Below the pieces are notes generated by a model. It was given only the letters and a program-made list of their open reading frames with translations, ran no database searches and was not told the origin of the DNA. Shown here one piece after another: positions 24,930 to 32,461 of a DNA stretch of 36,852 nt. Origin of the DNA: Planctomycetota bacterium (GTDB taxonomy: Bacteria > Planctomycetota > Phycisphaerae > Phycisphaerales > SM1A02); NCBI GenBank assembly GCA_009926625.1, contig RFON01000028.1, positions 1 through 36,852 of the forward strand, given 5' to 3'. Both the position numbers and the translations under genes were made by a program. The stretch's first letter is position 1, and the number at the start of each line of letters is the position of its first letter.

Positions 24930-24958
24930 TTGCCGATTTCGCGGGTGGACGCTACCCT
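24930..24958 (+). promoter_or_regulatory. Promoter of the pyrophosphatase gene (TTGCCG-17-TACCCT)
   Basis: TTGCCG at 24930-24935 and TACCCT at 24953-24958 are separated by exactly 17 nt. The predicted leader is about 35 nt and contains the SD. The same -35 box and spacing precede tRNA-Tyr and tRNA-Pro. Confidence 0.65.
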
Positions 24959-25000
24959 CCCGCACTTCATTTCACCACACAAAGTATGGAAGGAAACTGC

Positions 25001-27472
25001 ATGCGATTCGCACCGCTCGTCCTCTTTGCCCTTCTGGCCACCTCCTCGACCGCCCTCGCTGGCGAAGCCGACCTGAAGCTCCCGCAGGTCAACGATGTCG
25101 ACTTCGGCGGCGGGCTGACGGGTTGGAAACTCATGATGGGCGGTCTCGTGATCGCAGTGATCGGGGCACTCTTTGGATTGCTGCAGTACCGCCAGACCGT
25201 TGCGCTCCCGGCCCACAAGAGCATGCTCGCGGTCTCCAACATCATCTGGGAAACCTGCAAGAGCTACATCATCCAGCAGGGCAAGTACCTCGCCGTGCTC
25301 TGGATCCTGATTGCCGCCGCGATCATCTTCTACTTCGGATACCTCGAACACAAGGGCGCGCGCGATGTCATCGTGATCCTGCTTGCGTCGGTGCTCGGCA
25401 TCCTCGGCTCGTACGGCGTTGCGTGGTTCGGGATCCGCATCAACACACAGGCCAACTCACGCGCCGCGTTCGCGTCGCTGAAGGGCTACCCGCTCCCCGT
25501 GCTGGGAATTCCGTTGAAGTCGGGCATGTCGATCGGCATGCTGCTCGTGTCGGTCGAGTTGTTCTTCATGATCTGCATCCTCTGCTTCTTGCCGCCGGAA
25601 CTGGTGGGGCCATCCTTCATTGGCTTCGCCATCGGTGAGTCGCTCGGCGCATCCGCGCTGCGCATTTGCGGCGGCATCTTCACGAAGATCGCGGACATCG
25701 GCGCCGACCTGATGAAGATCGTCTTCAAGCTGCCCGAGGACGATCCGAAGAACCCAGGCGTGATCGCCGACTGCACGGGCGACAACGCAGGCGACTCCGT
25801 GGGCCCGACCGCCGACGGCTTCGAAACCTACGGCGTGACAGGCGTGGCGCTGATCGCCTTCCTTGCCTATTCGCTCGGCGCCGTGGGCAACGCGGGCGAG
25901 ATGTGCGGCAAGCTGATCGTGTGGCTCTTCGCCATGCGCGCACTGATGATCGTCACCTCGCTGGCCTCCTACTTCATCAATGAGGCGCTCAGCCAAGCGA
26001 AGTATGCGAAGGCGAAGGATTTCCACGAAGAGGCTCCACTCACCTCCCTCGTGTGGATCACATCGATCCTGTCGATCATCGTCACCTTCGTGGCAAGCAA
26101 GTGGCTGCTCGGCAACATCGAATACAACGGCGTCGAGCTCAAGAACCTCTGGTGGGCGCTCAGCATCATCATTTCCTGCGGAACGATCGCCGGTGCCGTC
26201 ATCCCCGAGTTCACCAAGGTGTTCACCAGCACCAGCTCGGGTCATGTGGCTGAAGTGGTCAATGCGAGCAAGCAGGGCGGTGCATCGCTGAACATCCTGT
26301 CGGGGTTCGTGGCGGGCAACTACAGCGCGTTCTGGAAGGGTCTCGTCATCGCGGGGCTGATGGGCATCGGTTGGTGGATTTCGACTGAGAAGGACATTGC
26401 AGCGTTGATGCCTGCGGCGTACTCCTTCGCTGGTCCCATCTTCGCGTTCGGCCTGATCGCGTTCGGATTCCTTGGCATGGGTCCCGTGACGATCGCCGTC
26501 GACAGCTTCGGTCCAGTCACGGACAACGCACAGTCCGTGTACGAACTCAGCCGCATCGAGGCGCAGCCCGGCATCAAGGAGGAGATCAAGCGCGACTTCG
26601 GCTTCCATCCCGACTTCGAGGTTGCGAAGCACACGCTCGAGAAGGGCGACGGCGCAGGCAACACATTCAAGGCGACCGCGAAGCCCGTGCTCATCGGCAC
26701 GGCCGTCGTCGGTGCGACCACGATGGTGTTCGGCATCATCCTCGCGCTCATCAAGTCCGAAGCGCCGGTGGACGCGACGCTGCAGCAGTTGCAGGCGGCG
26801 AGCCAGCAGGTGATCGGCAAGTTGTCCATCGTGACGCCGGAGATCCTCCTCGGGCTCCTCATTGGTGGCGCGGTGATTTACTGGTTCACGGGTGCTGCAA
26901 CGCAAGCCGTCGTCACGGGTGCCTATAGGGCCGTTGTGTTCATCAAGGAGAACATCAACCTCGACAAGGCCGAGGCAAGCATCGCCGATGCGAAGAAGGT
27001 CGTCGAGATCTGCACCGTGTACGCGCAGAAGGGAATGACCAACATCTTCCTCGTGGTCTTCTTCTTCTCGCTTGGACTCCCCTTCTTCGATCCCTACTTC
27101 TTCATCGGCTATCTCGTCGCCATGGCGTTCTTCGGGCTTTATCAGGCGATTTTCATGGCGAACGCCGGCGGTGCATGGGACAATGCAAAGAAGATCGTCG
27201 AGGTCAACCTGCGCGCCAAGGGCACCGACTTGCACGCAGCAACCGTGGTCGGCGACACGGTGGGCGACCCGTTCAAGGACACCAGTTCGGTGGCGCTGAA
27301 CCCCGTCATCAAGTTCACCACCCTCTTCGGACTGTTGGCGGTGGAAATCGCCATCGCGATGAAGGACAATCCTGCGAAAGTATGGATCGGCGTGGGCTGC
27401 GCGGTGGTTGCATGCTTCTTCGTTTGGCGGAGCTTCTACGGCATGCGCATCCCGACGGATGCCAAGAGCTGA
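25001..27472 (+). CDS. hppA: Membrane-bound ion-pumping pyrophosphatase
   Basis: A 823-residue integral membrane pyrophosphatase, which couples PPi hydrolysis to H+ and/or Na+ export. The substrate site reads DDPKNPG (Asp247, Asp248) and GVIADCTGDNAGD (Asp257, Asp261, Asp265), preceded by GGIFTKIADIGADL. The ADCTGDNAGDSVGPTADGFETYGVTG version belongs, from memory, to the divergent clade found in Bacteroidetes and relatives. In GNTFKA a Lys (557) occupies the position that is Lys in K+-independent and Ala in K+-dependent enzymes. There is an N-terminal signal-like helix (LVLFALLATSSTALA). Start at 25001 is favoured by GGAAGG 7 nt upstream; the ATG at 24986 overlaps that SD. A strong promoter precedes it. 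Ion specificity is not deducible here. Confidence 0.93.
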   Translation: MRFAPLVLFALLATSSTALAGEADLKLPQVNDVDFGGGLTGWKLMMGGLVIAVIGALFGLLQYRQTVALPAHKSMLAVSNIIWETCKSYIIQQGKYLAVLWILIAAAIIFYFGYLEHKGARDVIVILLASVLGILGSYGVAWFGIRINTQANSRAAFASLKGYPLPVLGIPLKSGMSIGMLLVSVELFFMICILCFLPPELVGPSFIGFAIGESLGASALRICGGIFTKIADIGADLMKIVFKLPEDDPKNPGVIADCTGDNAGDSVGPTADGFETYGVTGVALIAFLAYSLGAVGNAGEMCGKLIVWLFAMRALMIVTSLASYFINEALSQAKYAKAKDFHEEAPLTSLVWITSILSIIVTFVASKWLLGNIEYNGVELKNLWWALSIIISCGTIAGAVIPEFTKVFTSTSSGHVAEVVNASKQGGASLNILSGFVAGNYSAFWKGLVIAGLMGIGWWISTEKDIAALMPAAYSFAGPIFAFGLIAFGFLGMGPVTIAVDSFGPVTDNAQSVYELSRIEAQPGIKEEIKRDFGFHPDFEVAKHTLEKGDGAGNTFKATAKPVLIGTAVVGATTMVFGIILALIKSEAPVDATLQQLQAASQQVIGKLSIVTPEILLGLLIGGAVIYWFTGAATQAVVTGAYRAVVFIKENINLDKAEASIADAKKVVEICTVYAQKGMTNIFLVVFFFSLGLPFFDPYFFIGYLVAMAFFGLYQAIFMANAGGAWDNAKKIVEVNLRAKGTDLHAATVVGDTVGDPFKDTSSVALNPVIKFTTLFGLLAVEIAIAMKDNPAKVWIGVGCAVVACFFVWRSFYGMRIPTDAKS

Positions 27473-27543
27473 TCGCCAAGTCGCGCAACACAACGAACTG
27501 AGCAAGCGGACTGAGCCCGCGGACCGAGTTCCTGTTCAAGCCC

Positions 27544-27549
27544 TAGACT
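27544..27549 (+). promoter_or_regulatory. -10 element TAGACT for the DedA gene
   Basis: TAGACT ends 9 nt before the ATG at 27559 and there is no SD, predicting a 2-3 nt leader. The -35 region is not clear. Confidence 0.45.
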
Positions 27550-27558
27550 GCTTGACCG

Positions 27559-28338
27559 ATGTTCGCCCCTCTTGCCCTGCTCGCGGTGGCCGCCGTTGCC
27601 CCAGGCGCGGATGCCGCGTCGGGCGGTGTCATGCGGGAGATGGGCGCTTGGCTCGCGGGCAACGGGGCACTCGCCATCTTCGTGGCGTTCATCCTGTGCG
27701 GAATTGGTCTCCACCTCTCCGAGGATTTCATCCTCATCCCTGCCGGCATCATGACGGTGGATGCAGCAACAGGCAATGTCGCTTGGCCGCTGTTTTTCGA
27801 GTATGGCATGGCGGCGTGGGCGGGCATCATTCTCGGGGACATCGGGTGGGTTTGGATTTGCAGGCACTTCGGCGCGCGCATTCTGGGGAGTCGATGGTTC
27901 CTGCGTCTCGTCGGACCGCGAACGCTGCTGGAGATGAAGTACGAGGTCGATCGGCGCGGCGCGTGGGCGCTGCTCGCAGCGCGGTTCATCCCAGGGGCTC
28001 GAACCCCCATGATCACGGTGTGCGGACTGATGCACCTCTCTTGGTGGAAGGTGCTCGCCGTTGAAATGAGCGGCGTTGTCATCACAGCCCCCCTGCAAAT
28101 GCTGATTGGCGTGGGAGTGGCGAAGCTGGGACGACAGTTCGAGAGCGATGCCCACCGCTGGATGCTCTACATCGGTGCCACGCTTGCCGTGGTGCTGGTG
28201 ATGTTCATCCTGCACCTTGTCATTGCTCGCCGAGCCAAGAATGCCAGCAAGCCCCGCGCGAAAGTCACCTGGCTCGAGACACTTCGCGGCACGCCATCGA
28301 TGCGCCGCGTCCCGCGACCCAGTCCTCAAGACCGATGA
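27559..28338 (+). CDS. DedA/VTT family membrane protein
   Basis: A 259-residue integral membrane protein of the DedA (VTT/SNARE-associated) family. Members take part in lipid carrier recycling and envelope homeostasis and are thought to be undecaprenyl-phosphate or phospholipid flippases/scramblases. Family motifs are the reentrant GIILGDIGWVWICRHFG near residue 90 and the ARFIPGARTPM motif near residue 140, with the functionally important Arg residues. Signal-like Ala-rich residues precede the first helix. The C-terminal 35 residues are basic and cytoplasmic. It follows the pyrophosphatase by 86 nt but appears to have its own TAGACT element 9 nt before the ATG and no SD. Confidence 0.87.
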   Translation: MFAPLALLAVAAVAPGADAASGGVMREMGAWLAGNGALAIFVAFILCGIGLHLSEDFILIPAGIMTVDAATGNVAWPLFFEYGMAAWAGIILGDIGWVWICRHFGARILGSRWFLRLVGPRTLLEMKYEVDRRGAWALLAARFIPGARTPMITVCGLMHLSWWKVLAVEMSGVVITAPLQMLIGVGVAKLGRQFESDAHRWMLYIGATLAVVLVMFILHLVIARRAKNASKPRAKVTWLETLRGTPSMRRVPRPSPQDR

Positions 28339-28344
28339 CGATCG

Positions 28345-28373
28345 TTGCCGATCCGATCGGAGGGCGTTAGACT
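28345..28373 (+). promoter_or_regulatory. Promoter of tRNA-Tyr (TTGCCG-17-TAGACT)
   Basis: TTGCCG at 28345-28350 and TAGACT at 28368-28373 are exactly 17 nt apart. The tRNA begins 63 nt further downstream, so a 5' leader is expected to be removed by RNase P. Confidence 0.65.
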
Positions 28374-28436
28374 TCCCAATCCGCCTCTCCCGCTGCAAGT
28401 CGTACCGCGGGCGAGAACGAGAATGTGGTTCGTATT

Positions 28437-28518
28437 GGGCGAATACTCAAGTGGTCAACGAGGACAGACTGTAAATCTGTTGGCTTTGCCTTCGTAGGTT
28501 CGAATCCTACTTCGCCCA
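28437..28518 (+). tRNA. tRNA-Tyr (anticodon GTA)
   Basis: An 82-nt cloverleaf with a long variable arm, as in bacterial tRNA-Tyr. Acceptor GGGCGAA pairs with TTCGCCC, discriminator A. The anticodon stem is ACAGA/TCTGT with loop CTGTAAA, and GTA lies at 28471-28473. The variable arm TGGCTTTGCCT and T arm GTAGG-TTCGAAT-CCTAC follow. The CCA end is not encoded. Confidence 0.97.
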
Positions 28519-28540
28519 TTGATTGGTTTTGCAGAGGGAA

Positions 28541-28562
28541 GCAAGGTGTCGCAACACCTTGC
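28541..28562 (+). other. Strong hairpin after tRNA-Tyr (9-bp stem, CGCA loop)
   Basis: GCAAGGTGT (28541-28549), CGCA, ACACCTTGC (28554-28562) pair perfectly, 22 nt after the tRNA. No U-run follows, so it may be a processing or transcript-end structure rather than a classic terminator. Confidence 0.55.
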
Positions 28563-28833
28563 AGAAGGTCGTAGGGCGCAAGGGGTTGAGTTCCGAGCTG
28601 CGAGAGGTTGCCAACGGGTGCGGCTGGGTGCTGCACCGCAATTTGCACCGTCGCCGCTTGGACATGCAGGTCTGTGTGCTTCAGGTATTGCCAAGCCGCT
28701 ACGGCGGCACTGTGCCCCCGATGGACCGATGAGAGCGACCCAGTCGCCACGCATCGCGCAGGGCAGGTGCAAGTGCAGCAAAATTGCAACTTTCGTTTGC
28801 GCATTCTGAACAAGTGATGCATGTTGGCGCGGG

Positions 28834-28850
28834 GTTGGGGAGTTCCCAAC
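28834..28850 (+). other. Leader hairpin before the 525-residue secreted protein gene
   Basis: GTTGGG (28834-28839) and CCCAAC (28845-28850) pair across GAGTT. It sits about 58 nt before the ATG and could be a 5' UTR element or an operator dyad. Confidence 0.35.
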
Positions 28851-28908
28851 TCGTGAGGGCAATCAGGGATTTCTCCACAAGCACGACTCTCCAACAAGGA
28901 ATATCGCA

Positions 28909-30486
28909 ATGTTGAATGCTCGTCTCAATAGTCACTTTGCTGTCGCTGCGGCCGCACTGTCGATCGCTGCTGCATCGCAGGCCGAAGTCATCACTTGGAA
29001 CATCAACGCAGTGATTCCGGCCAACATCGACGGTCTGTACATCAACATCGCCACGCAGACGACCGGCGCAACCGGCGGAACAACGGCCGGCTGGGACATC
29101 AATCCATATGGCGCTACCACTCTGAATTTCTTCGCGTCTGCGACATCCCCAAACCCGGCATCGACCTACGTCCGAACGCAGACCACGGGCGGACCAAGCA
29201 ACCTGCCCGCGGGTTTCGTGGTCAGTTCGACTGGTCCCTTTGCCAACAGCACGACAGCGGTCATCACCTCAGCCGGCGTTGGATCAAATGGTTGGGCGGT
29301 GAATTCGATCAATTACTTCGGATTCCGCTTCAATCCAGGCTCCACCGCAGGAACGGTCCGATACGGTTTCGGTGCCTTGCAGGTTGGCGCAACCGCAGCC
29401 CAGCGCACGCTGCTCTTCATCAAGTGGGAGGACACTGGTGGACCGATCACGGTGGGACCCGATGGTCCGCCGCCAGCGTACGACCCGTGCGCCTCGTTCA
29501 ACCCAGTGCTCGCAAGCGGTGCCAACAGCGTTTTCGTGAATGTGGACACGGCACAGGATCTCGCCCTCAGCGGCTGCGGGACGGCTGCGAAGGCAAACTA
29601 TTACAAGTACACCGCGCCGTATACGGGCAGCTACACCTTCAGCACATGCTCGAGTGGAGCGGCGACTCGCTTGGCGGTCTTTGATGGTTGCGCGGCTGGT
29701 TCCAATCAGCTTGCGTGCAACGACAATGCCTGCGGCAGTTCGTCGTCGCTCGATGTCGTCCTCACAAGTGGTCAGGTTGTGTATGTCGTGGCTGGAGGTG
29801 AAGGCGGATCGAGTCTTGTGTCACCGCTTTCCATCGATGTGACGGCACCACCCCCGCCGCCGAACCCAAACTGCGCCAGCGCATCAGCCCTGCAGTTTGG
29901 CGACAACGCCGTCGACAACGCTGGAATCACTGGCGATCTCACGGTGCGCGCGTCACCTACCACCACTTCGGTTGTCTACAAGGCACGGTGGTACCGCTTC
30001 ACGCCGACCGTGACGGGGCTCTACACCTTCAGCGCGTGCGGGTCAGTCAATGACACCAAGATGGCCATTGCATCAGACTGCCCTGCGGTGGGTGCGACTT
30101 TCCAGTCGATTGCGTACAACGACGATGCATGCGCATGCACATCCGGATGCGGAACCACCACGCAGTCGAACTTCTCAAGTCGCCTCAATGGCACCAACAC
30201 AGGCATCCCGCTGACGCAAGACTTGGTGGCGGGCCAGTCCTATCTGCTCGTCATCGGTGGATACGGCTCAACGACGGCAGCTATCTCCGCCAACTTGGTG
30301 ATCGATGGTCCGCCACAAACACCTCCATGTCCTGGCGACTTCGACAGCGATGGCGTGCGAGGAGGCTCTGATCTGACGATTCTCCTCTCCAACTGGGGTT
30401 CAGCGGGCGCCGACCTCGACGGCGACGGCGTGACGGGCGGATCGGATCTGACGATCCTGCTCAGCGGTTGGGGTGCCTGCCCGTAA
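28909..30486 (+). CDS. Secreted protein with PPC-like domains and C-terminal dockerin-like module
   Basis: A 525-residue exported protein. A signal peptide (AVAAAALSIAAASQA) is followed by a Thr/Gly/Asn-rich domain of about 170 residues that I do not recognise. Two similar cysteine-containing beta domains follow, each with the PPC-like pattern Y-K-x-T-A/P-x-x-x-G-x-YTFS-x-C: KYTAPYTGSYTFSTC and RFTPTVTGLYTFSAC. They end in LDVVLTSGQVVYVVAGG and LVAGQSYLLVIGG. The C-terminus has two dockerin-like calcium loops, DFDSDGVRGGSDLTILLSNWG and a second ending in LLSGWGACP. The ATG at 28909 has AAGGAA about 12 nt upstream. A perfect terminator follows at 30515. Role unknown; presumably surface or matrix binding. 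Confidence 0.82.
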   Translation: MLNARLNSHFAVAAAALSIAAASQAEVITWNINAVIPANIDGLYINIATQTTGATGGTTAGWDINPYGATTLNFFASATSPNPASTYVRTQTTGGPSNLPAGFVVSSTGPFANSTTAVITSAGVGSNGWAVNSINYFGFRFNPGSTAGTVRYGFGALQVGATAAQRTLLFIKWEDTGGPITVGPDGPPPAYDPCASFNPVLASGANSVFVNVDTAQDLALSGCGTAAKANYYKYTAPYTGSYTFSTCSSGAATRLAVFDGCAAGSNQLACNDNACGSSSSLDVVLTSGQVVYVVAGGEGGSSLVSPLSIDVTAPPPPPNPNCASASALQFGDNAVDNAGITGDLTVRASPTTTSVVYKARWYRFTPTVTGLYTFSACGSVNDTKMAIASDCPAVGATFQSIAYNDDACACTSGCGTTTQSNFSSRLNGTNTGIPLTQDLVAGQSYLLVIGGYGSTTAAISANLVIDGPPQTPPCPGDFDSDGVRGGSDLTILLSNWGSAGADLDGDGVTGGSDLTILLSGWGACP

Positions 30487-30514
30487 GACTCTGCTTCAAG
30501 AGCTTGTTGACATC

Positions 30515-30550
30515 CGCGGGGTGCCTTCGGGCACCCCGCGTTTCATTTTT
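30515..30550 (+). terminator. Rho-independent terminator with UUCG loop
   Basis: An 11-bp perfect stem, CGCGGGGTGCC (30515-30525) and GGCACCCCGCG (30530-30540), closed by TTCG and followed by TTTCATTTTT. It ends the transcript of the 525-residue protein gene. It also argues against any chitinase start upstream of 30551. Confidence 0.95.
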
Positions 30551-30670
30551 GCAACCGACTCGCGCGTTGTCGCGCCGCAGGTTTTCCTTCTCCGCGAAAC
30601 TGCCGACGCACTCGGCGCGTATTCAACCGCGTGGACCGACTTGTCCACTCAGGGCGAGCAGGAGGTGTTC

Positions 30671-32425
30671 ATGCAGCGCGCTTTCATCGGATTCAGTTGG
30701 GTCCTTTCACTTGCTTCAGCCTTTCACGCGGCTGCTGAACCGCCGCTCGTCACCTTCGTGAAGAACAACTCGTGGGACGGTGGCTACAACGGTTCGATCA
30801 TCATCACCAACCGCGCGGCAACGGCGATGCAGGACTGGCGCGCCGAGTGGGACAACGGTCCCACCGTTGCCTCGGCATGGAACGGCACCTACTCCTTCTC
30901 GAGCGGACACGCAACACTCATCAATGCGGGATGGAACGGAACGATTGCACCAGGAGCGAGTGCCACTGTGGGTTACTCGGGCGTTGGAACACTGCTTGAA
31001 AATGTCAGTCAATGCTCCGTCAACGGCGTGGCAGCAGAGGTTGCGTATCAAGGCCCGTTCAACTGCATCAGCGACCTCGACGAGGATGGCGCGACGGGCG
31101 GCAGCGATCTCGCCGTCATGCTCGGATCGTGGGGTCAAGCTGGGGGCGCTGCAGCGTCAGATTTCGACGGGAGCGGCTCAATCGATGGAGCAGACCTCAG
31201 CGTTCTGCTGTCGAACTGGGGGGCATGCCCGCCAGAGCGTCGCATCGTTGCCTATTGGATCGAGTGGGGCATCTACGGGCGCAACTACCAGCCTTCGGAC
31301 ACGCCATTGCACAAGATCACGCATCTGAACTACGCCTTCGCCAAGATCGATTCGCAGGGCCGAGTCGCGCCATTCGATACCTATGCGGCGATCGAGAAGA
31401 ACTATCCGGGCGATACCTGGGATCAGCCGATCCGCGGGACCTACCACCAACTCAACACGGTCCTCCGCAAGCAGTACCCGCACATCAAGACCCTGATTTC
31501 CGTCGGCGGCTGGACGCTGAGCGGGGCATTCAGCGATGCGGCGCTCACCGCCAGCAGCCGCGCGGTGTTTGCGCAAAGTTGCGTCGACTTCATCAGGGCA
31601 TACGGGTTCGATGGCATCGACATCGACTGGGAGTATCCCGTTGCCGGAGGACTGCCTTCGAATACCTACCGCCCCGAGGACAAGCAGAACTTCACCCTGC
31701 TGCTGCGGGATACACGCGCTGCACTGAATGCAGCGGGTGCGGAGGATGGCGTGCACTATCTCCTCACGATTGCGGCTCCCGCGGGCTACGACAAGTTCGA
31801 GAACTTGGAGGCGTCGCAGATCCACCAGCATCTCGACTTCATCAACATCATGACCTACGACTACTTCGGCGCGTGGGAACTTGCCTACACCGCAAATCAC
31901 GCAGCGTTCGAGCCAGACCTCGGACTTCCGAGCTCAAACGAGCAGCTGCGGACGAAGTACAACACTCGTCACGCGGTGGAGCAGTATCTCACTGCCGGCA
32001 CTCCGCCCGAGAAGGTCGTGCTTGGACTTCCCTTCTATGGGCGTGCATGGCGCGGCGTTCCTGCAACGGGATTCGGACTGCATCAGCCAGGCACTGGCGT
32101 GCCACCAGGCACTTGGGACGACTGGTCGAGCGGCGCAACGGGCGTGAACGACTTCACGGAGATCGATCGCACCTTGCTCGCATCAGGGAGCGGCTATCAG
32201 CGGCATTGGGATCCCGTGACCAAGAATCCGTTCCTGTACAGCGCGACCGCTCACGGCGGACACTGGATCGGCTACGACGACGAACAGTCCATCGCCCTGA
32301 AGCTGGAGTGGGCGAACGAGATCGGACTGTCGGGCGCCATGTTCTGGGAGGTCACCGCCGACCGCGACCAAAAGCTGCTCGATGTGATTGGGCAATCGCT
32401 TGGTGCGCGACCGGTCAGCCCGTAG
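30671..32425 (+). CDS. GH18 chitinase-type hydrolase with CBM2-like domain and internal dockerin-like module
   Basis: A 584-residue secreted glycosidase. Its signal peptide (AFIGFSWVLSLASAFHAAA) is followed by a CBM2-like domain, residues about 25-125, with NNSWDGGYNGSIIITN, W-rich AMQDWRAEWDNG and the terminal Cys. Two dockerin-like loops, DLDEDGATGGSDLAVMLGSWG and DFDGSGSIDGADLSVLLSNWG, occupy about 130-190. The GH18 barrel runs from RRIVAYWIEWG to the end: ISVGGWTLSG, the catalytic DGIDIDWE at 314-321 with Glu321, and late MFWEVTADRD. This predicts endo- or exo-chitinase or related N-acetylglucosaminidase activity. The ATG at 30671 is set by AGGAGG at 30660-30665; the frame is open upstream but crosses a terminator. 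Confidence 0.9.
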   Translation: MQRAFIGFSWVLSLASAFHAAAEPPLVTFVKNNSWDGGYNGSIIITNRAATAMQDWRAEWDNGPTVASAWNGTYSFSSGHATLINAGWNGTIAPGASATVGYSGVGTLLENVSQCSVNGVAAEVAYQGPFNCISDLDEDGATGGSDLAVMLGSWGQAGGAAASDFDGSGSIDGADLSVLLSNWGACPPERRIVAYWIEWGIYGRNYQPSDTPLHKITHLNYAFAKIDSQGRVAPFDTYAAIEKNYPGDTWDQPIRGTYHQLNTVLRKQYPHIKTLISVGGWTLSGAFSDAALTASSRAVFAQSCVDFIRAYGFDGIDIDWEYPVAGGLPSNTYRPEDKQNFTLLLRDTRAALNAAGAEDGVHYLLTIAAPAGYDKFENLEASQIHQHLDFINIMTYDYFGAWELAYTANHAAFEPDLGLPSSNEQLRTKYNTRHAVEQYLTAGTPPEKVVLGLPFYGRAWRGVPATGFGLHQPGTGVPPGTWDDWSSGATGVNDFTEIDRTLLASGSGYQRHWDPVTKNPFLYSATAHGGHWIGYDDEQSIALKLEWANEIGLSGAMFWEVTADRDQKLLDVIGQSLGARPVSP

Positions 32426-32446
32426 TCGGACGAGCGCTTCGCCCGT

Positions 32447-32452
32447 TAGCCT
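32447..32452 (+). promoter_or_regulatory. -10 element TAGCCT for the VWA protein gene
   Basis: TAGCCT ends 9 nt before the GTG at 32462, with no SD. The chitinase stop is only 22 nt upstream of this element. Confidence 0.45.
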
Positions 32453-32461
32453 CTCGGCATC

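Larger units (their letters stand above)
28519..28908 (+). other. 390-nt intergenic region after tRNA-Tyr, no gene recognised
   Basis: I see no convincing protein gene here; the short open frames have unlikely compositions. Two dyads stand out: GCAAGGTGT-CGCA-ACACCTTGC at 28541-28562, and GTTGGG...CCCAAC at 28834-28850, listed separately. An AT-richer block at about 28781-28815 (AAATTGCAACTTTCG) may hold the promoter of the next gene, but no clear -10 could be placed. A non-coding RNA is possible. Confidence 0.4.

Noticed and set aside
25457..27505. Long open frame (682 codons) on the minus strand
   Set aside because: It is antisense to the well-supported membrane pyrophosphatase, has His/Arg/Glu/Asp-rich composition typical of a shadow frame in GC-rich DNA, and shows no domain.
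28541..28562. Hairpin after tRNA-Tyr as a rho-independent terminator
   Set aside because: The stem is excellent but no T-run follows on the plus strand, so it is listed as a structure only.
28367..28909. 180-codon minus-strand frame across tRNA-Tyr
   Set aside because: It contains GEVGFEPTKAKPTDLQ, the well-known translation of an antisense tRNA-Tyr gene, so it is an artefact.
30473..30670. In-frame upstream extension of the chitinase
   Set aside because: It runs through a perfect rho-independent terminator (30515-30550), whereas ATG 30671 has AGGAGG and a signal peptide.
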